DNA of 64,000 bases, taken from contig QNAI01000001.1 in the NCBI GenBank assembly GCA_003641745.1, positions 56,547-120,546 on the forward strand, read 5' to 3'. The DNA comes from Verrucomicrobiota bacterium. Lineage in GTDB: Bacteria > Verrucomicrobiota > Verrucomicrobiia > Opitutales > Opitutaceae. Shown here piece after piece: positions 27,115 through 34,999 of the stretch. The notes under the pieces were generated by a model. That model made no database searches, had not been told where the DNA came from, and saw nothing but the letters and a program-made list of their open reading frames with translations. Numbering within the stretch: the stretch's first letter is position 1; every line of letters begins with the position of its first letter. The position numbers and the translations under genes are program-made.

Positions 27115-27942
27115 ATGTCTGAATCCAGCGCAATCGAACGATCCGGGGACCTCCCTCCGACGGTAGACTCACTCTCCGATGATCTTTCCCGATTGGGGAT
27201 TTCGCGCGGATCAATTCTTCTCGTTCACTCATCGCTGAGCTCGTTGGGATGGATTTGCGGAGGGGCGGTCGCCGTAATCGAGGCTTTGATCCGAGTTATC
27301 GGTCCGCAAGGGACACTTGTGATGCCAACCCACACCGCGGGATTGTCGGACCCCAAAAACTGGTCGAACCCGCCAGTCCCTCGGTCCTGGTGGACTGTCA
27401 TTCGGGAAAATACCCCGGCCTTCGATGGGCGGACAACGCCCACTCGAGGCATGGGAGCTGTCGCCGAGTGCTTCCGCAATCACTCTGGTGTGATCCGCAG
27501 CCACCATCCACTTGTCTCCTTTGCGGCCCTGGGTCCGGCGGCAAACGAGATCACGTCCGAGCACGAACTCGAAAATGGTCTTGGCGACTACTCGCCACTC
27601 GGTCGCATCTACGAGTCGGGCGGCGGGATTCTCCTGCTCGGCGTCGGCCACAGTAACAACACATCCCTTCATCTGGCTGAAGTACGGGCCTACGGCGCCA
27701 AGCATCCGATGACCCATGCGGGAGCGCCCATGATGGTCGACGGAAGACGGCAGTGGGTCGAATTCAATGAACCCGAATACAATGACGACGATTTTCCTTC
27801 TATTGGATTGGCTTTCTCCCAAGAGACCGGACTGGTGCGGTCAGGTCCTGTCGGGGTGGCGAAATCGATGCTGATGCCCCAGGCCCCGCTCGTTGACTTC
27901 GGTGTCGAATGGTTCAGGAGGAACGGCAAAGGTATCGGATGA
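27115..27942 (+). CDS. AAC(3)-fold N-acetyltransferase family protein
   Basis: From ATG 27115 (MSESSAIERSGDLPP) the protein has 275 residues and the antibiotic-NAT/YokD fold motifs: ILLVHSSLSSLGWICGG, GTLVMPTHT, TPTRGMGAVAE, HPLVSFAALG and GGGILLLGVGHSNNTSLHLAE. Members use acetyl-CoA. Some modify aminoglycosides, but chromosomal homologues often have other or unknown substrates, so resistance should not be assumed. An upstream in-frame start at 27064 is less likely. It follows the tRNA gene. Confidence 0.8.
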   Translation: MSESSAIERSGDLPPTVDSLSDDLSRLGISRGSILLVHSSLSSLGWICGGAVAVIEALIRVIGPQGTLVMPTHTAGLSDPKNWSNPPVPRSWWTVIRENTPAFDGRTTPTRGMGAVAECFRNHSGVIRSHHPLVSFAALGPAANEITSEHELENGLGDYSPLGRIYESGGGILLLGVGHSNNTSLHLAEVRAYGAKHPMTHAGAPMMVDGRRQWVEFNEPEYNDDDFPSIGLAFSQETGLVRSGPVGVAKSMLMPQAPLVDFGVEWFRRNGKGIG

Positions 27943-27950
27943 AACAGCAC

Positions 27951-27979
27951 TTGACATTTCGCCCGTAATCCACTATAAA
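27951..27979 (+). promoter_or_regulatory. Strong sigma-70 promoter for the Hsp70-like gene
   Basis: TTGACA (27951-27956), a 17-bp spacer and TATAAA (27974-27979) make the closest-to-consensus promoter seen in the window. It lies only 9 bp after the upstream stop codon and about 250 bp before the next start codon, so the transcript has a long leader. No CIRCE-type heat-shock operator is visible. Confidence 0.72.
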
Positions 27980-28187
27980 AGATTGGTTATCAGTTGGTTG
28001 TAGTGAATTTTTTCCAGAAATAGCTGGAGAATGACAGGGAACTGTGCCTTAAGAAGCGAGTCCTGAAAGGTCATTTTGAAAGAAATCGACCATCCAACAT
28101 GGCGCGTGGCGATGCCATGAGCCTGACTTGAAACCCGCTTGACCCGGTCCCGCCCGGTTTTGCCTTTCCCCACGAACAAGCCCTGGT

Positions 28188-28209
28188 CGCCTTATCCAAG
28201 CATAAGGCG
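28188..28209 (+). promoter_or_regulatory. Leader hairpin next to ribosome binding site
   Basis: CGCCTTAT, a 6-nt loop and ATAAGGCG form a perfect 8-bp stem that ends 7 nt before the AGGTGA ribosome binding site (28217-28222) of the Hsp70-like gene. It ends a leader of about 245 nt, which could carry translational control or a separate small RNA. Confidence 0.45.
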
Positions 28210-28230
28210 GACAAGCAGGTGAAGCGAACC

Positions 28231-29532
28231 ATGAAAACAAGATCTCCGAAGCGATTCATCTACGGCATCGATTTCGGGACGAGCAACTCGTCCGTGGCGG
28301 TCTGGGACCGTCAACAACGCGCGTTGCTTGATCATCCCCTCCTGCACCATCAGGAACCGACCCTGCTTTATTTTCCGCACGCTCGTTCGTTTTATGCAGA
28401 TGCTGAACGAAAATATTTCGGACAGGAGGCGATTCAGCACTACATTGGAGACAATATGGACGGGCGGCTTCTGCAGGCCATCAAGACGATTCTTCCAGAC
28501 GAGACATTCAAAGAAACGATCATCAATAATAAGCCCTATGCCATCGAAGCTCTCGTCGCCCTGCATCTGAAGAACCTGAAGGCAAGAGCCGATCAAGCCA
28601 CTGGAGAGAATGGGCGGGATGTGATCATGGGCCGGCCCGCGATTTTCCACGAAGAACCCGGGCGGGATCGAATCGCAGAGTCCCGCCTGAGGGCTGCGGC
28701 AGGGATGGCGGGATTCGAAAATATTCATTTCCAATACGAGCCAATCGCAGCCGCCCGCACCTACGAGACAACGCTGAAAACTCCCCGGACCGTCCTGGTC
28801 GGTGATTTCGGAGGCGGCACTTCCGATTTCACGATCATGAGGCTTGATCCCGCAAAACGAGCACTTAACGACAGGAGGGCAGACGTTCTGGCAACCGGTG
28901 GTGTTCCCGTCGCTGGTAACAAACTCGATGCCGAAGTCATGTGGCATAAACTCACCCCGCTGTTTGGACGCAATGCAACCTACCGTGAATTCGCCGGAGA
29001 CAAAGATCTGAGGGTACCCACCTACCCGCATCATCAGATCTGCCAATGGGACCGGATCCCGTTCCTGAACAAGGACGTCAAGCTGATCGAAAAACTGATT
29101 CACTTTGAGAAGCGTTCAAACTGCCCCGAGGGGTTCACCCGTCTGCTGTCCTTGATCCGGCGAAACCTGGGATTCTCGATCTTCCAGCAGATCGAGAAGG
29201 CCAAGATCCGACTGACCACCGAGAATGAGACGCAACTCATCTACCCGGACCCGACGATCAGTATCAATGAGACACTCGTGTATGAAGAATTCCGTGACAT
29301 GACCGCAGAAGTCATCATCTCCATCTCCAAGGCACTGGAAACGACCCTCAACGACGCTCGTCTCCAAGCATCCGACATCGACTTTGTCTTCCTGACCGGA
29401 GGAAGCTCCCTGGTCAGGAATATTCGGCAGATCTTTGCCGAGCTGTTCGGCGAATCCAGACTGCACACCGGAGATACCTTCGCCTCGGTGGGTCAGGGTC
29501 TCGCCCTCAGCGCCCCACTGTTTTTCAACTGA
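28231..29532 (+). CDS. Hsp70-like ATPase, YegD type, without substrate-binding domain
   Basis: ATG 28231 is preceded by AGGTGA and gives 433 residues; a GTG 12 bp upstream would overlap that site. The protein has Hsp70/actin-fold phosphate loops (YGIDFGTSNSSVAVW near 12; GDFGGGTSDFTIM near 190) and the adenosine motif FVFLTGGSSLVRNIRQ near 390. It stops there, with no peptide-binding beta domain or lid, as in E. coli YegD (about 450 aa). The cellular role of this family is unclear. Neighbours do not include dnaJ or grpE. A repeat element begins within the stop codon. Confidence 0.85.
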   Translation: MKTRSPKRFIYGIDFGTSNSSVAVWDRQQRALLDHPLLHHQEPTLLYFPHARSFYADAERKYFGQEAIQHYIGDNMDGRLLQAIKTILPDETFKETIINNKPYAIEALVALHLKNLKARADQATGENGRDVIMGRPAIFHEEPGRDRIAESRLRAAAGMAGFENIHFQYEPIAAARTYETTLKTPRTVLVGDFGGGTSDFTIMRLDPAKRALNDRRADVLATGGVPVAGNKLDAEVMWHKLTPLFGRNATYREFAGDKDLRVPTYPHHQICQWDRIPFLNKDVKLIEKLIHFEKRSNCPEGFTRLLSLIRRNLGFSIFQQIEKAKIRLTTENETQLIYPDPTISINETLVYEEFRDMTAEVIISISKALETTLNDARLQASDIDFVFLTGGSSLVRNIRQIFAELFGESRLHTGDTFASVGQGLALSAPLFFN

Positions 29533-29690
29533 GGGGCCGTAACGAAATAAGTTATCAAAGATGCGCAGGATTTTCGGGGAACAACAAGGCGGGTTTGGGC
29601 GAATAGTGCGGGCTATCTGAGCCTGAATCCAACACCGTTGCCCGCCGAAAAGACCAGCAGATTTATGTGAGTTATTTTGTTACGGCCCCT
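29532..29690. mobile_element. Short non-autonomous element (MITE-like), family B
   Basis: This 159-bp element has 19-bp terminal inverted repeats: AGGGGCCGTAACGAAATAA at the left (29532-29550) and the reverse complement of AGGGGCCGTAACAAAATAA at the right (29672-29690), with one mismatch. It encodes nothing. Its left end coincides with the stop codon of the Hsp70-like gene, and the right end abuts a repeat family A copy. I saw no second copy in the window. Confidence 0.7.
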
Positions 29691-29691
29691 A

Positions 29692-29757
29692 AGGGACTTT
29701 GATTAATTCGAGACGGTCAGCGCGACAAGGACTTGGGCCTCGGGCAAGGCGGTCGGG
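29692..29757. repeat. End fragment of repeat family A
   Basis: GGGACTTTGATTAATTCGAG and the following sequence through GGCAAGGCGGTCGGG match the right end of the element at 1359-1629 (reverse complement of about 1566-1629) with about 7 mismatches in 65 bp. Only one end is present. It lies between the family B element and cysE, and with them fills the gap 29533-29816; the remaining 60 bp show nothing. Confidence 0.7.
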
Positions 29758-29816
29758 TTGATTATTCTTGAATTCGAGTTCGCACTTCGGGTGGACCGAA
29801 CTACCTTCCACCCGAT

Positions 29817-30752
29817 ATGACGCTGGACGAACTCAAAACCGCCCTGCTCCGCTCCTACCAGGAATATGGGGGGATCAACCACCTCGACGGCGCCCATCTG
29901 CCCTCGGAGGAATCCGTGCACCGACTGGCCTATGACATGATGCACCTGCTCTTCCCCGGGTTCTTCGAGCAGTCAGCGATGACCATGCGGGAAATTCCAG
30001 AAGTGACGGAGCGACGTCTGGCCGCTGTTTTCGATCGATTGGAGGCCGAAATCGAAAAGGCCATGCGGTTCGTCGATCACCCCGACCCGGTTTCCACGGC
30101 CGAACAGAAAGCGGCCGCCCTCTGCGATGCCTTCCCCGAAATCCGGCGCATCATCCAGACCGATGTCGAGGCCGCCTATCAGGGAGATCCGGCCGCGCGC
30201 AGCATCGAGGAGATCATCCTCGCCTACCCCTGTGTTCTTGCGATTTCGCTCCAGCGCATCGCACATGAACTCTACCGCCTCGATGTCCCCCTGATCCCGC
30301 GCATGTTGACCGAATACGCCCATGAGCGGACCGGCGCGGATATCCATCCGGGCGCGAATATAGGAACTCACTTCTTCATCGATCACTGCACCGGAGTGGT
30401 CATAGGGGAGACGGCGGAATTGGGCCATCATGTTAAGATCTATCAGGGCGTCACCCTGGGAGCCAAATCATTCGAACTCGATGATCATGGACATCCGGTC
30501 AAGGGCGTAAAACGTCACCCGAACATCGAGGACCATGTAACCATCTATCCCGGGGCCACCATCCTCGGGGGCCGGACAACCATTGGACGCCACTCGACCA
30601 TCGGCTCCAACGTCTGGCTGATGAAGTCGGTCGCACCGGACAGCATCGTTTATTATAAGGGAGACACCACGTCGGTGGTGCGGGAAAACCATACAACCGA
30701 TCGCGGGGAAACGGATTCGGGATCCGACGATGTGACCGACTGGATGATCTAG
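29817..30752 (+). CDS. cysE: Serine O-acetyltransferase
   Basis: CysE makes O-acetylserine from serine and acetyl-CoA, the first step of cysteine synthesis. At 311 residues it belongs to the longer EpsC-like type, with a helical N-terminal half and a left-handed beta-helix from about 175 (GADIHPGANIG, FIDHCTGVVIGETAELG, KIYQGVTLGAKSF, RHPNIEDHVTIYPGATILGG). Catalytic His is in DHCTG. It is followed by dapF after 75 bp. Confidence 0.92.
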   Translation: MTLDELKTALLRSYQEYGGINHLDGAHLPSEESVHRLAYDMMHLLFPGFFEQSAMTMREIPEVTERRLAAVFDRLEAEIEKAMRFVDHPDPVSTAEQKAAALCDAFPEIRRIIQTDVEAAYQGDPAARSIEEIILAYPCVLAISLQRIAHELYRLDVPLIPRMLTEYAHERTGADIHPGANIGTHFFIDHCTGVVIGETAELGHHVKIYQGVTLGAKSFELDDHGHPVKGVKRHPNIEDHVTIYPGATILGGRTTIGRHSTIGSNVWLMKSVAPDSIVYYKGDTTSVVRENHTTDRGETDSGSDDVTDWMI

Positions 30753-30827
30753 TGGTGTGTCTCAAAATGAGCTTCCCTCCCGGCTTGCGCCGGAAGCCTC
30801 GATCACCCATTCCTGTCCTCTTCGACC

Positions 30828-31646
30828 ATGCGAATCGATTTCACCAAGATGCACGGAGCCGGAAACGACTTCGTTATGATCGACAATATCAACGCGCGGG
30901 TACGGCTCTCACCCGGCGACGTCGCCAAGCTATGCCACCGCCGGTTTGGTATCGGGGCCGATGGGGTGCTCCTGCTCGAGCCGCCGGACTCCAACCGGGT
31001 CGATGCGACCATGGTCTATTACAATGCAGACGGTTCCCGCGCCGAAATGTGCGGCAACGGGGCACGATGTTTCGCTGCCTTCGCTCTTGAGCGGGGTCTC
31101 GGCCGCGACGGGCTCATACGTTTCAACACAGACGCGGGGATCGTGTCCGCCGAGACTGTCGATGACCTCTACCGTATCGAATTGACTCCTCCTACCGATC
31201 TGAATCTTGGCCGCACGATCGAGCTCAGGTCCGGTCCCAGGACGATCCATACGGTCAATACCGGCGTCCCCCATGTCGTTCACTTCGTCGATGACGTCAA
31301 CGCGGTGGACATCCGCAGGTTCGGGTCCGAGATCCGGCATCACGCCGACTTCGCCCCCGCAGGAACGAATGTCAACGTGGCCGCGATCGATGAGGACGGC
31401 CTCGTTCATGTCCGCACCTACGAACGCGGCGTGGAGGACGAAACCCTGGCTTGTGGAACCGGCGTCACTGCAGTCGGCATCGTATCGTCCCTGATCAACA
31501 GGATCGCCAGACCGGTCCGTCTTCAAGTGGCAGGGGCCAGCGTACTGCTGGTTGATTTCGAGGAAACGGCCTCCGGTATCGAAAAAGTGACTCTGACCGG
31601 TCCGGCCGCGACCGTTTTCACCGGGATGGTCGAAATCGGCGACTGA
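30828..31646 (+). CDS. dapF: Diaminopimelate epimerase
   Basis: DapF interconverts LL- and meso-diaminopimelate for peptidoglycan and lysine. The 272-residue protein has both catalytic cysteines in their motifs (AEMCGNGARCFA near 75 and ETLACGTGVTAVG near 217) and the N-terminal MHGAGNDFVMID. It ends convergent with pyrD, 35 bp apart. Confidence 0.96.
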   Translation: MRIDFTKMHGAGNDFVMIDNINARVRLSPGDVAKLCHRRFGIGADGVLLLEPPDSNRVDATMVYYNADGSRAEMCGNGARCFAAFALERGLGRDGLIRFNTDAGIVSAETVDDLYRIELTPPTDLNLGRTIELRSGPRTIHTVNTGVPHVVHFVDDVNAVDIRRFGSEIRHHADFAPAGTNVNVAAIDEDGLVHVRTYERGVEDETLACGTGVTAVGIVSSLINRIARPVRLQVAGASVLLVDFEETASGIEKVTLTGPAATVFTGMVEIGD

Positions 31647-31681
31647 TCGCTGTTGGGGTCCGTCCGAGCGTTCTCCCGGTC

Positions 31682-32734
31682 TCACTTGGCGGCCAACGCG
31701 ACCGCAATTTCCCGGGGCAAAGAAGGTCCTCTGAAGATCATTCCAGAGTAGACCTGGACCAACGAAGCGCCGGCATCCATTTTCTCTCCGGCCGTGACTC
31801 CATCGACAATGCCCCCGACTCCGATGATCGGCAGACGACCCTCGGTGCGACGTGCGATATACCGAATTATCAGGGTCGATTTCCGCGCCAGCGGAACTCC
31901 ACTCAGTCCCCCCGCCTCTTTGTTTTCGGCAAACACCCCGGGTCTGGCCAGGGTCGTATTGGCGGCGATAATCCCGTCGAGCTTGAGCGAATCAATCGTT
32001 TCAAGCACCCCATCGATCTCGCGGAATGAAAGGTCGGGGGCAATTTTGACCAGGATCGGACACCGGTTTCGCCCGGAGCCGGCCACCTCACCCGAATTCT
32101 CAGCCTCCAGGGCAGCGAGCAATTCGCCAAGCCGCTCGGAGTCCTGCAACTTCCGCAGGTCGGGCGTATTCGGACTGCTGACGTTGACGACCAGGTAGTC
32201 TGCATGCCGGGCCAGGCGGCGAAATGATCCCAGGTAGTCTTCAATCGCCTGATCGAGCGGTGCCACCTTTGACTTGCCGATATTGACCCCGATGGGCGCA
32301 ATCCTCCGCCCCGGCGGCGGAATTTTTTCCAGGCGACGGGCCACCCGCTCGGCACCTTCGTTATTGAACCCCATCCGGTTGATGATCGCTCCCTGATCCG
32401 GATAGCGAAAGAGCCTTGGTTTCGGATTTCCGGGCTGGGCCAGATGTGTGATTGTGCCGACCTCGACATGTCCAAACCCGAGAGCGGACAATCCTCGCCA
32501 GCAGACGGCGTTCTTGTCATAGCCTGCGGCCACGCCGATCCGATTGGGAAAACGGGTTCCAAAAATCTCGACCGGCTCGCCCATCCCCCTCCGATAGGCC
32601 AGCGACCGAATCAGCGGGACCAATCCGGGGATGGCCTGAAACAGGCGGAGGCCGATGACGGAAAGCTCATGTGCATTTTCGGCGTTAAGTCTGAAGAAAA
32701 CGGGCCGAATCAGTTTTTCGTATGTAGATCCCAT
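31682..32734 (-). CDS. pyrD: Dihydroorotate dehydrogenase, class 2
   Basis: This membrane-associated, quinone-linked flavoenzyme oxidises dihydroorotate to orotate in pyrimidine synthesis. The start at 32734 (MGSTYEKLIRPVFFRLNAENAHEL) is the typical class 2 N-terminus and gives 350 residues; 76 upstream in-frame codons are not protein-like. Visible motifs are GVAAGYDKNA, HVEVGTIT, NRMGFNNEG, NVSSPNTPDLRKLQ (catalytic Ser) and GVGGIVDG near the FMN phosphate site. The 220-bp gap to the divergent gene at 32955 holds no clear promoter. Confidence 0.94.
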   Translation of the reverse strand: MGSTYEKLIRPVFFRLNAENAHELSVIGLRLFQAIPGLVPLIRSLAYRRGMGEPVEIFGTRFPNRIGVAAGYDKNAVCWRGLSALGFGHVEVGTITHLAQPGNPKPRLFRYPDQGAIINRMGFNNEGAERVARRLEKIPPPGRRIAPIGVNIGKSKVAPLDQAIEDYLGSFRRLARHADYLVVNVSSPNTPDLRKLQDSERLGELLAALEAENSGEVAGSGRNRCPILVKIAPDLSFREIDGVLETIDSLKLDGIIAANTTLARPGVFAENKEAGGLSGVPLARKSTLIIRYIARRTEGRLPIIGVGGIVDGVTAGEKMDAGASLVQVYSGMIFRGPSLPREIAVALAAK

Positions 32735-32954
32735 TGATAAACAGAAAGTCCACGCGGTTATCAGCTCTGCGGACCTTCTCAGGCAACCGAATTTCACGAT
32801 GGGGGTGAAAGACCAATCTTCCAATCCGCCAATTTCTGCACAAATCCACCCTTTCAGAGACGATGGGAAAAACCCAAATAAGGTCGAATTCGAATTTCGT
32901 GAGTTGACTCTGATCAAACGAGGGTTTTCTCCTCTCAGAAATTCCTGATCAACT

Positions 32955-33716
32955 ATGGCCAAATCTGCCCCTCAGCTCGACTGGTGCATCGTACGCCTCA
33001 GCAAAGACCTCAATTGGTGGGTCAAAGAAACCAGTGACACTGTTCACTGGGACGTCGACGGCTTGAGTATCATCGATCCGCGACAGGTCAGCCACATGCT
33101 CGAACTGCTCGAGCCACTGCGCGACTACGGGTTTGATGCCGACCTTCTGGATGCCGCGTTTATCTCCTTCGGGATCGACAAGGATCTCGGCAAGGGGCAG
33201 GTGCGCTTGACCCGGGTAAACGATCTGCTGATCGAATCCGAGGACAAGCTTTTCGCACTGCCGGACATCATGGACGAGGAGACAGGGCCCTACGCCGATT
33301 TCCTCGATCATGTCATGAAGCTGCGGGTCAAGATGCTGAACGACATGTATGAGTTTGAGCAGCAGCTCACCGTTGACGAAGTCGAGGACGAGCTCAGAGA
33401 GGAGCAGAACAACAGCCTGATCGAAGGAACCGCCGTTCATCTCTACAATGAGGTCATCGCTATTCTCGATTATGTTCCAGCCGGTTGGGAGGTTGACGAA
33501 GACGATGACAAACCGGACGCCGGGGGCGAGGATGAGTTCCCCGATATCGAGGACCACGAGGCTGAAGATAAAGAGGAGGCTGAAAAGCTTAAAGCCGACG
33601 CAACCCTTCGCTGGGACGAAGACGACGAGGAGAAAAAGGAAACCGGCGAAGAGGAATCCGATTCGGAGGACGAGGAAACCGACGAAGAGGAGGACGAAGA
33701 CTCACGGACTGTCTGA
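32955..33716 (+). CDS. Unknown protein with long acidic tail
   Basis: I do not recognise a family. The first 175 of 253 residues look folded (LDWCIVRLSKDLNWWVKETS; DGLSIIDPRQVSHMLELL; FISFGIDKDLGKGQVRLTRV) and the last 75 are almost pure Asp/Glu with a few Lys (EEESDSEDEETDEEEDED). No signal peptide or membrane segment is present. Acidic tails of this kind can mimic nucleic acid or act as chaperone arms, but no function can be assigned. It ends in a strong hairpin shared with convergent hemB. Confidence 0.78.
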   Translation: MAKSAPQLDWCIVRLSKDLNWWVKETSDTVHWDVDGLSIIDPRQVSHMLELLEPLRDYGFDADLLDAAFISFGIDKDLGKGQVRLTRVNDLLIESEDKLFALPDIMDEETGPYADFLDHVMKLRVKMLNDMYEFEQQLTVDEVEDELREEQNNSLIEGTAVHLYNEVIAILDYVPAGWEVDEDDDKPDAGGEDEFPDIEDHEAEDKEEAEKLKADATLRWDEDDEEKKETGEEESDSEDEETDEEEDEDSRTV

Positions 33717-33746
33717 GAGGCTGCCCGTTGGTTCAGTGACTCTACC

Positions 33747-33763
33747 GGCCGGTCCGACCGGCC
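33747..33763. terminator. Hairpin between convergent genes
   Basis: GGCCGGT, loop CCG, ACCGGCC form a perfect GC-rich stem midway between the stop of the acidic-tail gene and the stop of hemB. No U-tract follows on either strand, so termination would be imperfect or factor-assisted. Confidence 0.4.
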
Positions 33764-33777
33764 TCGACCGCATCATT

Positions 33778-34794
33778 TCAAGGTGCCCCTGAACTCTCGG
33801 CAACTTCCTGCGCAAAGTAAGTGAGAATCATGTCTGCGCCTGCCCGCTTGATCGCGAGGAGCGACTCATCGCGGCACCGCTTGTAGTCGAGCCATCCCAG
33901 GCGGGCGGCGGCGTGGATCTGTGCGTATTCACCGGAAACCTGATACGCTGCGACCGGCAGATCGATGGCGTCGCGGACCTCCCGGATGATGTCAAGATAA
34001 GGACCGGCCGGCTTGATCATCAGAATATCGGCCCCTTCCCGAACATCGAGTTCGATTTCCATGCGCGCTTCCCTCCGGTTCGAAGGATTCAGCTGGTAGG
34101 TCCCCTTGTCGAGATAGGGAGCTCCTTCCACCCGGGCGCTTCCAACCGCATCGCGAAAAGGACCGTAATAGGCCGATGCATATTTCGCTGAATAGGCCAG
34201 GATCCCGGTCTCGGTCTGACCGGACTCATCGAGGGCGGATCGTATCGCCCCCACCCGACCATCCATCATGTCGGAGGGCGCCACCAGCGAGACCCCGGCC
34301 GAAGCATGGAGAACCGCCATTCTGGCGAGGACCTCGACCGTCCGGTCGTTGTCCACATCGCGCCCATCGGCCGTGAGAAGCCCATCATGGCCATGGGTGG
34401 TGTAGGGATCGAGCGCGATGTCCGTGATCACGAGGAGATCGGGGCAGGCTTTGCGGACCGCCCGAACAGCTCTCAGGATCAGGCCCTCCTCATCGAGCGA
34501 ACGGGATCCCTCCGCATCCTTCAACTGGGCGGCCAGGCAGGGAAAGAGGGCCACGGCGGGGATTCCCAGGCCGGCCAGAGCACGGCAGGTTTCGACCAAT
34601 GTATCGATCGTATGTCGCACTACTCCCGGCATGGACTCAACGTCCTCCGGCTGCCCGGTTCCATCCCGCACGAAAAGCGGTGCGATAAGGTCGTCGGTGC
34701 GGATGACCGTCTCCGAGATCAACCGTCGCAGGGCAACGCTTCGACGGAGCCGGCGAGGCCGGCGAACGAGTTCTGGCTTGAACTTGGGTGTCAT
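33778..34794 (-). CDS. hemB: Delta-aminolevulinic acid dehydratase (porphobilinogen synthase)
   Basis: HemB condenses two aminolevulinate molecules in tetrapyrrole synthesis. The start at 34794 (MTPKFKPELVRRPRRLRRS) gives 338 residues, the family length. Schiff-base lysines lie in LAYSAKYASAYYGPF and DILMIKPAGPYLDI. The metal site reads DIALDPYTTHGHDG, with Asp where zinc enzymes have Cys, so this is the zinc-independent (Mg-type) class. It is divergent from cysS. Confidence 0.95.
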   Translation of the reverse strand: MTPKFKPELVRRPRRLRRSVALRRLISETVIRTDDLIAPLFVRDGTGQPEDVESMPGVVRHTIDTLVETCRALAGLGIPAVALFPCLAAQLKDAEGSRSLDEEGLILRAVRAVRKACPDLLVITDIALDPYTTHGHDGLLTADGRDVDNDRTVEVLARMAVLHASAGVSLVAPSDMMDGRVGAIRSALDESGQTETGILAYSAKYASAYYGPFRDAVGSARVEGAPYLDKGTYQLNPSNRREARMEIELDVREGADILMIKPAGPYLDIIREVRDAIDLPVAAYQVSGEYAQIHAAARLGWLDYKRCRDESLLAIKRAGADMILTYFAQEVAESSGAP

Positions 34795-34857
34795 CTTAGG
34801 AATAAGATAACATTCGAACACCATGTCGACCCGGCGTCCAGATGACATTTCCCGATC

Positions 34858-34912
34858 ACCCGCACCGAATGCGGGTCGAAAGACGCTGCGAACCCCCTGT
34901 TGAGGGGATCGC
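34858..34912. other. Two tandem hairpins between hemB and cysS
   Basis: The first hairpin is ACCCGCA/TGCGGGT around a 5-nt loop (34858-34876). The second pairs GCGA and CCCC with GGGG and TCGC around a 7-nt loop with one A-A mismatch (34888-34912). They lie in the 205-bp gap between divergent hemB and cysS and could belong to either leader. No T-box features were recognised. Confidence 0.35.
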
Positions 34913-34999
34913 GAATCCCCTGCGCGTACGCACGCTCGATCTATCGGGCTTGCGTCCTGTTTCCTCCTGCGTTGAACCATTTTTACTCAAGATCAAGCC

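Noticed and set aside
27115..27942. Aminoglycoside resistance gene.
   Set aside because: The fold is AAC(3)-like, but chromosomal homologues commonly have other substrates, and there are no integron, plasmid or resistance neighbours.
33775..33791. GGGCACCTTGAAA on the minus strand at the end of hemB resembling a repeat family A end.
   Set aside because: Only 13 bases match, the match lies in the coding end and stop of hemB, and no second end or flank duplication is found.
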